This document shows positions 35,353 to 45,140 of a DNA stretch of 64,000 nt, piece after piece. The notes under the pieces are model-generated. The model did no database searches and had not been told where the DNA came from. It worked only from the letters and a program-made list of their open reading frames with translations. The stretch is from Competibacteraceae bacterium UBA3908 (GTDB lineage Bacteria; Pseudomonadota; Gammaproteobacteria; Competibacterales; Competibacteraceae): positions 1 through 64,000 of the forward strand of contig DGFE01000100.1 in NCBI GenBank assembly GCA_002391525.1, written 5' to 3'. Every line of letters starts with the position of its first letter. Position 1 is the stretch's first letter. The position numbers and the translations under genes are program-made.

Positions 35353-38337
35353 ATGAGTATCGCGGAACTGGCAGAGAAGATCACCACCCTGCTGGCCCCG
35401 GCCATGCCCTACCTCCAGAAAGCCGAAGGCGAAGCGATGGCGGAAGTTGTCACGCGGGAAGATGCCGATGGCTGGAGGCAGCGGACGGACGTGTTGTGGC
35501 AATGGCTGCAACCGAAACTGGGGACGAGACCCGCCGCCATGGAAGCGGTCGCCGATCTCGCGGGCGAGCCGGAAAATCAGGATTTTCAGGCTACCTTCCG
35601 GGTGCAGCTCAGGAAGGTTCTTAGCGAGGATGCAACGTTTGCATCCAACCTGGCGCGCTTTCTCGCGTCCGTTTCCATTCCCCTCGCCCAGCCGGTGAAT
35701 CAAGCGATGGCTATCGGAAATGGGAGTATTGCCCGGGATGGAGGGGTTGCCGCCGGCGCCGGTGGAGCGGCCATTGGTGGGAACGCCGGGAATGTGCACG
35801 TGGTGAATATCGGTCCGGGAGCCAATTTGTTTCTGGATCGTCCCCCGGCGCGAATGACCGATGTCGACCGGGATACGGCGCTGGGTCGCTACCTGCGGCA
35901 CATCATCAGCCATAACCGCTATCTTCAGCTTCAAGGCATCCGCTCGGGTGGCCGGCTGGTGCATATCGAACTGGAGCGCATTTTCATCTGCCTGCGCGCC
36001 ACCCAGCGACGCCTGATCGTTGCCGGGGAACGCTGGCCGGGCAAGGAAAGAATGCCGGTCTCCGGGGAAAGAAGCCAGCCTGATTCCCAGGCGACGTTGA
36101 CGACCGAGATCGTGACGGTCTCGATTGGCAAGGCGCTGTCGAAGCATCCGCGCCTGGTGGTGTTGGGTGATCCAGGCAGCGGCAAGAGTACCCTGCTTCG
36201 TTACCTGGCCCTGATCTCCGCGCGGGATCTGGCGGAGGGTCGCCGCCTGGTTCAGGACAGGCTGGGATCAGCCGAACCGAGGCGACTGCCGATCCTGTTG
36301 CCACTTCGGCAAATCGGTCGTTTTCTCCAGGCCCGACCCGATGAAGGCACTGAAGGCCATGCCCGGTTGATCGAGTATCTCATCGCCGCGCTGGCCAGCG
36401 AGCGTATTGAACTGCCCAAGGATTTTTTCGACCCGTGGCTGACCGGGGGCGACGCCCTGATCCTGCTCGACGGCTTGGATGAGGTCGTCGATCCCGGACT
36501 GCGCCGGCGCGTCTCGCGACTGGTGGAAAGTTTCACCCAAACCTACCCCCGGTGCCGCTACGTGGTGACCAGCCGGATCGTCGGTTACACGGACGCCGCG
36601 CGGCTGGGCGAATCCTACGCGGTTACCACGATGCTCGATTTCAGCCGGGAAGACATCGCCCGGTTCCTCGGCAACTGGCACCGGCTGATCGCGGTCGCGC
36701 AGATGGGCGAGGGCGAGAGCACGGATGCCCACGCCGCCAGACAGACCCGTCGGTTGCTGTACTTTATCAACCACAATCCGCGCATCCGCGATCTGGCTAT
36801 CAACCCCTTGCTGTTGACCGTGATCGCCATGGTTCACCGGGACCGGGTGAAATTGCCGGATCGGCGGGCCGAACTCTACGCCGAGGCCGTGGAGGTATTG
36901 CTGGGCAAGTGGGAGGAGGCCAAGGGGATGTCGGAGGCGCCGGTCCTGCTCAGGGGCCAGCCCTTCGACACCGGCGACAAGCGCCTGCTGTTGCAGGACC
37001 TCGCGCTGTACCTGCACGAGCGGAACCAGAAGCAGATCAAGGTGGAGGAACTGCATCATTTTCTGCGCGCCCGGTTCAAGGGATTGCTGCGCGAGGACCA
37101 CGCGGTCGAGCAGACGGTCATCCGCTTCCTCGCGATGATCGAGGAGCGCACCGGCCTGCTGGTGGCGCGCGGCGAGGGAGTCTATGCCTTCTCCCATCTC
37201 ACCTTCCAGGAATACCTGGCGGCGCTGGGCATCGCCGCCCGCGACGATTATGTGGCCTACACGCTGAAACGGGCGGGCGATCTCTGGTGGCGGGAGGTCA
37301 TCCTGCTGGAAGTCGGCTACCTCGGCACGCAAAGCAAGGAAAAAACTACGGCGCTGATTCGCGCCATCGCCGAGCGGAAACGGGAACCGGAACCCTATCA
37401 CAACCTGGTGTTGGCGGCGGAATGCCTGCGCGACGTGGGCGACAATCGGGTTCAGGGCGACCTGCGACAGGAAGTCCAGCGCCGGCTGCGCCAGGATCTT
37501 GAAGCGCCGCCGCCCCTGTTCGTGCGCTGGTTCAGGAAAGCCGGAATAAAAAACTGGATCGAACAGCGCGCCCAGGCGATGGAGGCGCTGGTGCGGACCG
37601 GCGCGGGCTTCTGGACCATGCCCCATGGCGAGCCGGAATGGGTGAAAATTCCCGCCGGAACGGGGTGGATGGGAAGCAGGCGCGGACGGACCAACGAACG
37701 GCCTTTGCACCAGGTCGAACTCGATGCCTTTCTGATCGCGCGGGTTCCGATCACCAACGCCCAATACCACTTGTTCATCCGGGCCACGAGATACGCGACG
37801 CCGCGACACTGGCGGGAAGAGCGCCCACCCAAGGGCCTGGAGAGTCATCCGGTGGCCTGCGTAAGCTGGCATGACGCGCTGGCTTACTGTCTGTGGCTGA
37901 GCCGGGAGACGGGCAAGCCGATTGCCCTGCCGAGCGAGGCCCAGTGGGAAAGAGCCGCGCGGGGTGATGAAGACCAACGCGAGTATCCATGGGGTGATCG
38001 CTTTGAAGCAGCCTGGTGCAACAGTGAGGCGCTGGGGTTGGAGGCTACCACCCCTGTCGGTATTTTTCCCGAGGGCGCCAGCCGATATGGCTGCCTGGAC
38101 ATGGTCGGCAATGTATGGGAATGGACGAGCAGCCTCATGGATGACTATCCCTATCCCGGCCAAGGCGCCGCGCGCCGGGCGCGCGAAGATCTGACGGCAC
38201 GGGGTGATCGCGTGTTGCGGGGCGGTGCGTTCGGCTACGGTCCCGTCCTCATGCGCTGCGCCTCCCGATCCAACGGCAATCCCGATGGCCTCGGCCCTGT
38301 CGTCGGATTTCGGGTGGTGACATCGTGTTCCGATTGA
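35353..38337 (+). CDS. STAND/NACHT NTPase with C-terminal FGE-sulfatase (C-type-lectin-like) domain
   Basis: 994 residues, probable signal-transducing conflict (defence) NTPase. Layout: helical effector-associated-like domain (about 1-110), Gly/Ala repeat segment (about 115-160, AIGNGSIARDGGVAAGAGG), NACHT domain with Walker A VVLGDPGSGKSTLLRYL (about 270-286), Walker B ALILLDGLDEVVD (about 367-379) and sensor RYVVTSRIVGYT. A helical arm follows (to about 740, with YAFSHLTFQEYLAALG), then an FGE-type domain (about 760-994: VKIPAGTGWMGSRRG, LPSEAQWERAARGDE, DMVGNVWEWTSS, RVLRGGAFGYGP, VVGFRVVTS). FGE active-site cysteines are absent, so this domain probably binds ligand. The N-terminal part recurs in the next gene. 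Confidence 0.9.
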   Translation: MSIAELAEKITTLLAPAMPYLQKAEGEAMAEVVTREDADGWRQRTDVLWQWLQPKLGTRPAAMEAVADLAGEPENQDFQATFRVQLRKVLSEDATFASNLARFLASVSIPLAQPVNQAMAIGNGSIARDGGVAAGAGGAAIGGNAGNVHVVNIGPGANLFLDRPPARMTDVDRDTALGRYLRHIISHNRYLQLQGIRSGGRLVHIELERIFICLRATQRRLIVAGERWPGKERMPVSGERSQPDSQATLTTEIVTVSIGKALSKHPRLVVLGDPGSGKSTLLRYLALISARDLAEGRRLVQDRLGSAEPRRLPILLPLRQIGRFLQARPDEGTEGHARLIEYLIAALASERIELPKDFFDPWLTGGDALILLDGLDEVVDPGLRRRVSRLVESFTQTYPRCRYVVTSRIVGYTDAARLGESYAVTTMLDFSREDIARFLGNWHRLIAVAQMGEGESTDAHAARQTRRLLYFINHNPRIRDLAINPLLLTVIAMVHRDRVKLPDRRAELYAEAVEVLLGKWEEAKGMSEAPVLLRGQPFDTGDKRLLLQDLALYLHERNQKQIKVEELHHFLRARFKGLLREDHAVEQTVIRFLAMIEERTGLLVARGEGVYAFSHLTFQEYLAALGIAARDDYVAYTLKRAGDLWWREVILLEVGYLGTQSKEKTTALIRAIAERKREPEPYHNLVLAAECLRDVGDNRVQGDLRQEVQRRLRQDLEAPPPLFVRWFRKAGIKNWIEQRAQAMEALVRTGAGFWTMPHGEPEWVKIPAGTGWMGSRRGRTNERPLHQVELDAFLIARVPITNAQYHLFIRATRYATPRHWREERPPKGLESHPVACVSWHDALAYCLWLSRETGKPIALPSEAQWERAARGDEDQREYPWGDRFEAAWCNSEALGLEATTPVGIFPEGASRYGCLDMVGNVWEWTSSLMDDYPYPGQGAARRAREDLTARGDRVLRGGAFGYGPVLMRCASRSNGNPDGLGPVVGFRVVTSCSD

Positions 38338-38364
38338 AGACCACAAGCGTTATGGAGGTTCGAG

Positions 38365-38835
38365 ATGGATATTCCGGCTCTTGCAACGGCGGTGACCAGT
38401 TGTCTTGCCCCGACGCTGCCCTATCTGCTGAAAGCGGGCGAGAAAGGGATCGAAACAATCGGTTGCGAAATGGGTGCGGGAATGTGGGAAACGGCCAAGG
38501 CAATCTGGCGGAGATTGAGTCCGGGTCCGGCGGTCGAGTCGGCGGCGCGGGAAGTCGCGAGCGCGCCGGAGGACCAGGATGCGCAGGCGGCTCTCCGCTA
38601 TCAGCTCAGGAAAATGTTGGCCGCTGATGAGCAACTGGCGTCGGCGCTCGCGCGGTTGCTGGAGGAAGGCGGCAAAGTCGCGAGTCCTCATGCCGAGGTT
38701 CACGGCGAGGGCGCCGTAGCTCAGGGACCGGGGGCGGTGGCCGCCGGAAAAGGCGGGGTCGCCGTGGGCCGCGACGTGCATGGCGGCGTGCGCATCGGTG
38801 GTACGGAAATCATCGGGACGGTGGTCAAACCTTAG
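38365..38835 (+). CDS. Small partner protein sharing the NACHT protein's N-terminal domain
   Basis: 156 residues, 27 nt after the NACHT-FGE gene. The helical part (LAPTLPYLLKAGEKGIE, AREVASAPEDQDAQAALRYQLRKML, SALARLLEEGG) parallels residues 1-110 of the large protein (LAPAMPYLQKAEGEAMA, VADLAGEPENQDFQATFRVQLRKVL, SNLARFLAS). Both continue into a Gly/Ala/Val repeat of about six residues (here HGEGAVAQGPGAVAAGKGG, VAVGRDVHGG), probably a short beta-solenoid. There is no catalytic motif. The shared domain suggests homotypic binding: an adaptor or regulator of the NTPase. No homologue can be named. Confidence 0.75.
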   Translation: MDIPALATAVTSCLAPTLPYLLKAGEKGIETIGCEMGAGMWETAKAIWRRLSPGPAVESAAREVASAPEDQDAQAALRYQLRKMLAADEQLASALARLLEEGGKVASPHAEVHGEGAVAQGPGAVAAGKGGVAVGRDVHGGVRIGGTEIIGTVVKP

Positions 38836-38855
38836 CCTACAGCCCCGACCAGGAT

Positions 38856-38933
38856 GTAGGTTGGGTTAGCGCGCGGCGCGTAACCCAAACGACCCAACCG
38901 TTGGGTTAGGCCGTAGGCCGTAACCCAACCTAC
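38856..38933. repeat. Palindromic intergenic repeat (GTAGGTTGGGTTA family)
   Basis: GTAGGTTGGGTTA (38856-38868) and its reverse complement TAACCCAACCTAC (38921-38933) bracket an inner pair GTAACCCAA/TTGGGTTAG, giving a nested hairpin. Dispersed elements of this type are common in proteobacterial genomes. It sits at the 3' side of the NACHT module. Confidence 0.75.
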
Positions 38934-38983
38934 TAATCATCCGGGAGTGCCGTAGGCTCTGAATTCCACTGACCGTGCCCGGC

Positions 38984-39604
38984 TTATCCGGCGGCATGTC
39001 GTTTCTTCTCCGCCCGCTTCTTCCGGATCATCATGGTGTCGCCGGCCATGCTTTGATAGGCGGCTTGCAGGGCGGCGTCGAAATCGCCCAGTTCGCCGCC
39101 CTGTTCAGCCTTGGCGGCTTCGGCGTCCGCCTTGGAAGCGAAGGCGACCTTGCTTTGCTTGGTCATGACGCCCGGCAGTTTGGAGCCGATCAGGTAGGTG
39201 GCCGCGTCCACGTTCACCAATGGCTTCGGGTCGGCTTTCGCGCCGAAATCGGCAGCGTAAATGGCTTTGGGTCCCCGGTCCAGGTTCAGCGCGAGGCTGA
39301 GCGCGGCGCAGTGCAGCGAGCAGGTGGCGTCCACCCGGTCGTCCTGGTAATGGACCAGATGGCGGCTGTGGTGGTATTGCTTGCGATCCATGCCGCAGTA
39401 AGGGCATTTGGGATACTTGGCCAGTTCATTCTCCAGCGGATTGGGGTCCGGCGCGGTTTTGGGGACGAATTGCAGCGGGGTGCCGTCGGTTTCGCACTTC
39501 GCGGCGAGGGCGGGCGGACTCAGGGTCGCGACGCCGGCGCTGACGCCCGCCACGGCGAAAAGACGCAGGACTTGTCGACGTTCGATCTGGATGGAATCGT
39601 TCAT
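38984..39604 (-). CDS. NosL-like Tat-exported protein (second copy)
   Basis: 206 residues. The N-terminus MNDSIQIERRQVLRLFAVAG is a twin-arginine-type signal, cleaved near PPALAAKCE. The core has KYPKCPYCGMDRKQYHHSRH (NosL-type Cys pair and Met), a second site VDATCSLHCAALSLAL, and TYLIGSKLPGVMTKQSKVAF. Likely a periplasmic copper or metal-binding protein. It lies 78 nt downstream of a TlpA-like thioredoxin gene on the same strand; the pair could handle periplasmic metal or thiol delivery. Confidence 0.8.
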   Translation of the reverse strand: MNDSIQIERRQVLRLFAVAGVSAGVATLSPPALAAKCETDGTPLQFVPKTAPDPNPLENELAKYPKCPYCGMDRKQYHHSRHLVHYQDDRVDATCSLHCAALSLALNLDRGPKAIYAADFGAKADPKPLVNVDAATYLIGSKLPGVMTKQSKVAFASKADAEAAKAEQGGELGDFDAALQAAYQSMAGDTMMIRKKRAEKKRHAAG

Positions 39605-39682
39605 GAGTGCGGTTTCCCCGATTGTGGTTATGGAAGAGGTCACAATTGTAGGACAGGAGCGCGCCAAAGGGATTGACAATGA

Positions 39683-40177
39683 TCAAAGCAGGCCGGCTAT
39701 CGCCTGTGTAAAAGCCTCGGGGGTGGATTCGCCGAGGAATCGCCCGCGGACGATGCCCTGCCGGTCCACGATGAAGGTTACCGGCAGGCTCATCACCTGA
39801 TAACGGCGCGTCACTTCGCCCTGGCGGTCGAGCAGCACGTCGTAGGAAACGCCGAGTTGCTGGACGAACGGTGCTACCGTTTCCGGCGGTTGCAGCACGT
39901 TGATGGCGAGAATGGCCAGGCCCCGGTCGCGGAATTGGCGATAGACCGGCTCCAGCGCCGTCATTTCGGCCCGGCAGTACGGGCACCAGTCGGCCCAGAA
40001 GCGGATGGCGACCACTTGGCCGCGGTACTGCTCGGGAAAGCGGACGCCGGCGCCGTCCAGCCGGTCCAGCGCGAAGGCGGGAGCGGGCGTGTTGACCTTG
40101 ATGACCGGCGACTCCGGCTCGCAGCCGGCCAGCAGCATCAACAGCACGATACCCGGCAGGATTCGAAATGGGGTCAT
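39683..40177 (-). CDS. TlpA-like thioredoxin-fold lipoprotein
   Basis: 164 residues. Lipoprotein signal with lipobox VLLMLLAGCEPE (Cys at about 19). A thioredoxin/AhpC-TSA-like fold follows, with FWADWCPYCRAEMTALEPVY carrying the redox Cys pair (CPYC) and the cis-proline segment VMSLPVTFIVDRQGIV. Probably a membrane-anchored periplasmic thiol reductase. It is upstream of NosL copy 2 in the same direction. Confidence 0.88.
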   Translation of the reverse strand: MTPFRILPGIVLLMLLAGCEPESPVIKVNTPAPAFALDRLDGAGVRFPEQYRGQVVAIRFWADWCPYCRAEMTALEPVYRQFRDRGLAILAINVLQPPETVAPFVQQLGVSYDVLLDRQGEVTRRYQVMSLPVTFIVDRQGIVRGRFLGESTPEAFTQAIAGLL

Positions 40178-40231
40178 GAGACCAGCACGCCTCGTCGGGA
40201 ATTATGTGGAATTATGGCGGCCATCATGCCT

Positions 40232-40540
40232 TTAACGGCGCGGTACTCGTACCGTGGCCAAGGCGGCGCGGATCGCTTCCGGGTCATCGATCCGGCGCAT
40301 CAGTTTACCGATGAACTGCAATTGTCGCTGGTGCGCCCCCCGCTGCGGCATCGCCTGCGCCGCCCGCACCGCCACCAGCAAGTCTTCCGGCAGCGGCAGC
40401 CGGCTCAGTTGCGTCGGGGTGAGTTTGACCAATTGCGCGCCCAAATCCTGTAGCGCGGTCGCTTCCCGCTTGCGTTGGCTTTTACTGGGTGGTCGCGGTT
40501 CTTCCGGACGGAAATCGTCGTCGAATGCGTCGTCATGCAT
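40232..40540 (-). CDS. darP: DarP/YjgA (DUF615) ribosome-associated protein, C-terminally truncated
   Basis: 102 residues corresponding to the N-terminal half of DarP (YjgA), a factor bound to 50S ribosomal precursors and usually about 175-185 residues. Recognisable parts are PSKSQRKREATALQDLGAQL, RLPLPEDLLVAVRAAQAM and HQRQLQFIGKLMRRID. The frame ends in TAA after ATVRVPRR, and no sequence resembling the second half appears in any frame in the 55 bp before the TlpA-like gene. ATG 40540 has GGAG eight bases upstream. Either a true truncation or a naturally short form. Confidence 0.75.
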   Translation of the reverse strand: MHDDAFDDDFRPEEPRPPSKSQRKREATALQDLGAQLVKLTPTQLSRLPLPEDLLVAVRAAQAMPQRGAHQRQLQFIGKLMRRIDDPEAIRAALATVRVPRR

Positions 40541-40619
40541 GGCGATAGTCTCCAGCAAGAGCTTTTGATGAGCCGGGCTCGGCCAAGCCGGTACACGCCG
40601 GCTTCGGCATGGCCGATCC

Positions 40620-42059
40620 TCACTCCAACCCCAGTTTCTTCAAGCGGTAGCGCAGCGCCCGAAAGCTGATGCCCAGCTTTTCGGCGGCGGCGGTCTTGTT
40701 GTAGCGAGTCGCTTCCAGCGCCCGCAGGATCGCCGCCTTCTCCAGACCCTCCAGATAACCTTCCAGATTGTTCACCATCGGCAGCATGGGCTGGGTCTTC
40801 GGCTCGTCCGGCGCGCGGGCGGACAGGGGGGCGGGCGCGGCCGGTTCCGGTCGAATCGGCGCGGGACTCGGTGGGGGGGACGCGGCCAAGGGCATCGACA
40901 GCGAGGCCGCGGTGACCGGCAATGACAGGTCGTCCGGTTGGATGACCGCGTTCTCGCACAGCGTGAACGCTCGTTCCAGGATGTTCTCCAACTCGCGAAT
41001 GTTGCCCGGAAAGGCATAACGCTGCAGCGTCAGCAACGCCGACGGCGCCAGCGCCGGTCGCGGCAATCCGGTTTGCTGGTTCAGTCGGTCGAGGACCGCC
41101 GCCACCAGTTCCGGGATATCCTCGGGATGCTCGCGCAGGCTCGGCATCCGCAACTCGATCACGTTCAGCCGGTAGAACAAATCCTGGCGGAACGCACCGT
41201 TGCGGACCAGGGCGGTCAGATTTTTGTGGCTGGCGCTGAGGATCCGCACGTCGATGGCCACCTCGGCCGACGCCCCCACCGGCCGCACCGCCCGCTCCTG
41301 AATCGCGCGCAACAGCTTGACCTGCATGTGCATCGGCAGCTCCGCCACCTCGTCCAGGAACAGCGTACCACCCTGCGCGGCCTGGAACAGTCCGCTTTTG
41401 TCCTGGTTGGCGCCGGTGAAGCTACCCTTCTTGTAGCCGAAAAACTCGCTCTCCATCAGCTGCTCGGGGATCGCGCCGCAATTGACCGGCACGAACGGCT
41501 TGTCGGCCCGCGGCCCGGACAGATGAATCAGCCGCGCCGCCAGCTCCTTGCCGGTGCCCGATTCGCCGCTGATCAGGATCGGCGCCTGACTGCGCGCCAG
41601 TTTGGCGATCAGCGCCCGCACCCCGTCCATCACCGCCGAGCGCCCCAGCAGCAGGGGAGGACGGCTGTCGCCGCCGCGGCTGTCGCCGCCGCGGCTCAAC
41701 CGCAGCGCGGTCGCCACGATGTCGCGCAGCACCGACAGCTCGAACGGCTTGGAGACGAAATCGAACGCGCCCAGCTTCAGCGCCTCCACGGCGTTTTCCA
41801 CGTTGCCGTGCGCGGTAATCACCGCCACCGGCAAATTGGGAAAGTGTTTCTGGATATGCGCGACCAGTTCCAGGCCGCTGCCGTCCGGCAGGCGCAGATC
41901 GGTGATGCAGAAACTGAGCGGCTGGCGTTTGAGCAGGGTGCGGGCCTCGCTCAGAGTCTCGGCGGGCAGACAGTTCACCCCCAGCGGTGACAGGGTCATC
42001 TCGATCAGTTCGCGGATGTCGGCTTCGTCATCCACGATCAAGGCATTGCAGGCATCCAT
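40620..42059 (-). CDS. pilR: Sigma54-dependent response regulator PilR
   Basis: 479 residues: receiver domain (about 1-120, phospho-Asp in FCITDLRLPDGSG), AAA+ domain (about 140-375: GESGTGKELAARLIH Walker A, GGTLFLDEVAELP Walker B, and GSFTGA for the sigma54-contact GAFTGA loop) and a Fis-type HTH ending KTAAAEKLGISFRALRYRLKKLGLE. The C-terminal sequence is characteristic of PilR, which activates pilA with sigma54. It overlaps the pilS stop by 1 nt. pilA itself is not in the window. Confidence 0.88.
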   Translation of the reverse strand: MDACNALIVDDEADIRELIEMTLSPLGVNCLPAETLSEARTLLKRQPLSFCITDLRLPDGSGLELVAHIQKHFPNLPVAVITAHGNVENAVEALKLGAFDFVSKPFELSVLRDIVATALRLSRGGDSRGGDSRPPLLLGRSAVMDGVRALIAKLARSQAPILISGESGTGKELAARLIHLSGPRADKPFVPVNCGAIPEQLMESEFFGYKKGSFTGANQDKSGLFQAAQGGTLFLDEVAELPMHMQVKLLRAIQERAVRPVGASAEVAIDVRILSASHKNLTALVRNGAFRQDLFYRLNVIELRMPSLREHPEDIPELVAAVLDRLNQQTGLPRPALAPSALLTLQRYAFPGNIRELENILERAFTLCENAVIQPDDLSLPVTAASLSMPLAASPPPSPAPIRPEPAAPAPLSARAPDEPKTQPMLPMVNNLEGYLEGLEKAAILRALEATRYNKTAAAEKLGISFRALRYRLKKLGLE

Positions 42060-43756
42060 CAGTCCATCTCCGTGGCAAGGCTCGTGGGAGCGAAGGTGAT
42101 GCGGAAACGGCTACCACCCTCGGGAACGGACAGGTATTGTAGATGGGCACGGTTGGCCTCGCACAGTTCCCGGGCCAGATACAGGCCCAGGCCGGTGCCC
42201 TTGGCCCGGGTGGTGAAGAACGGCTCGAACAGTTTGCCGGTGTTTTCCGGCGCCACGCCGGGACCCGCGTCGCGCACTTCCAGGAATGGCCGGCCGTGTC
42301 CGTGCTCCATGCCGGCGCACAGTTCGATCCTGGCGGGCTCGCCGGGCGCCGCGCCGTGCTGGCAGGCGTTGGCGCACAGGTTCCACAGAACCTGCCGCAG
42401 CTGGTGAGGATCGAAAAAGACCTCCATGGCAGCCGGCTCGACGGTCTGGCGCCACTCGGGCGGCGTTCCGTCCAGACTGCGCCGAAATTCCTGACCGAAT
42501 GTTTCCAGCCATGGCGTCAGCGCGAGCCGCTCCGGCCTGACCCGGTCGCGCCGGGCCAGATCCAGCACGTCGGCGATGATGCGGTTGGCTCGTTTGACGT
42601 TTTCATGCACGATCCGACCCAGCCGCCGGTCGCTGGCGCTGGCGCCCGTCGATTCCTGCAGAAGCTGGGCGGCGTGACCAATCGCCGCCAGCGGATTGCG
42701 GATTTCGTGGGCGATGCCCGCCGTCAGCCGGCCCAGCGCCGCCAGCTTGATCTGTTGCAACCGTTCGGCGGCCTGTTCGGAATCTTCCAGCAAAATCAGC
42801 ACGTTCGTCGCCTGGTTGCCGCTGAGTCGGGTAAAGCGCGGGATCAGTTCCGGGCGATGCTCGGTCGGCCTGAAGGCCGGGATCTCGACGGCGCCGGCCC
42901 GCCATGCCCGCAGCCGCTGGTAGAGCGGCGGCGACAGTTCGGGCAACGCCGTTTCCGGTCGCGCCGCCGGGCAGCCCAGCAATTGGCGGGCGGTGTCGTT
43001 CAACAACTGGATTTGATCGGCGCGGTTCACCACCACCACTCCGTTCTGCAGATGGCGGATGATACCCTGGTTCAGTTCGGCGATTTCCAGTAATTCCCAG
43101 GTGCGCTGCCGGGCCAGCGCCTCGCCGCGCCGCGCTCGTTCCGCCAGCGCGTAGGTCAGCCCGGCGGCGATGAACAGCGCCGCGCCAATCACGCCCAGTC
43201 GAACCAGGTCGTCGGAGTTATGGCGCAGGGGTTCCAGCAAGGCGCTCCAGCCGGCGGTCGGTCGGTCGCCCCGCGCCGATGCGCCGGCGGCCTGCCAGTA
43301 GGTGGCCAGCCAGGAACCGGTCAGCAGGAAAAAACCCAGCGCAGCGGACAGCAGCGCCGAACTAAGCGGCAGCAGAATGCCGCTGGCGGCGACGGCGGTG
43401 ATCAACAGGCTGACCAGACTGCTGGCCAGACCGCCCGAGGCATGGATCATGACGGTCAGAGTCACCAGGTCGACCAGCATCTGCCAGTGCGCCTGCACCT
43501 TCAGCTTTGGCCACCGCCAGTAACTACCGGCGATGGCGGTCAGCGCCAGCGCCATGTAAACCAGCGCCGCACCGAGGAACAGCGACGGGTGCTGTTTGCC
43601 GAACAGCCGGCTTTGTTCGTCCAGCGCGAACGCCGTCAGCAACAGCGCCGCCAGGATCAGCCGGTAGAAATTGGACACCCGAAATACCCGCCAGAGGTGA
43701 CGACGATCCAGAAAACGGTCGGTGCGGAGCGCGGCGAGCGGGTCGGCGATGATCAT
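42059..43756 (-). CDS. pilS: Sensor histidine kinase PilS
   Basis: 565 residues from ATG 43756. Six predicted membrane helices lie in the first 220 residues (for example FYRLILAALLLTAFAL and LGVIGAALFIAAGLTYALA), followed by a PAS-like segment (LNQGIIRHLQNGVVVVNRAD), the H-box GIAHEIRNPLAAIGH and an ATPase domain with NLCANACQHG (N-box), EVRDAGPGVAPE and GTGLGLYLARELCEAN. Partner of pilR directly downstream. Start uncertain: GTG 43807 is also open but has a poor ribosome site. Confidence 0.88.
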   Translation of the reverse strand: MIIADPLAALRTDRFLDRRHLWRVFRVSNFYRLILAALLLTAFALDEQSRLFGKQHPSLFLGAALVYMALALTAIAGSYWRWPKLKVQAHWQMLVDLVTLTVMIHASGGLASSLVSLLITAVAASGILLPLSSALLSAALGFFLLTGSWLATYWQAAGASARGDRPTAGWSALLEPLRHNSDDLVRLGVIGAALFIAAGLTYALAERARRGEALARQRTWELLEIAELNQGIIRHLQNGVVVVNRADQIQLLNDTARQLLGCPAARPETALPELSPPLYQRLRAWRAGAVEIPAFRPTEHRPELIPRFTRLSGNQATNVLILLEDSEQAAERLQQIKLAALGRLTAGIAHEIRNPLAAIGHAAQLLQESTGASASDRRLGRIVHENVKRANRIIADVLDLARRDRVRPERLALTPWLETFGQEFRRSLDGTPPEWRQTVEPAAMEVFFDPHQLRQVLWNLCANACQHGAAPGEPARIELCAGMEHGHGRPFLEVRDAGPGVAPENTGKLFEPFFTTRAKGTGLGLYLARELCEANRAHLQYLSVPEGGSRFRITFAPTSLATEMD

Positions 43757-43930
43757 GACGGGACGGAGCGGGAACGCGATTTTTACGGGAGGGGAGAACG
43801 ATTCCACCTATAATTGTAAGCGCACCGGCGCCGGGATGGGCCGGCCATGGCCAACTTCATGGCGAGCGTGAAGATTGGGGCATTTCGGGGTACAATGACA
43901 ACCTCACTGATAAAGGGGGATGTAATCCGC

Positions 43931-45094
<1,164 letters not shown>

Positions 45095-45140
45095 TTCGGC
45101 GCGCATTCGGTTTCCACGATCCAGAGAGAACGAGACGACC

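Noticed and set aside
36268..38346. A 692-codon minus-strand frame opposite the NACHT-FGE gene.
   Set aside because: Antisense shadow of a gene with clear Walker motifs; no ribosome site or recognisable family.
43786..43814. A TATAAT hexamer (43809-43814) as a sucC promoter.
   Set aside because: No acceptable -35 element at 16-18 bp and it overlaps the possible pilS start region; too weak to list.
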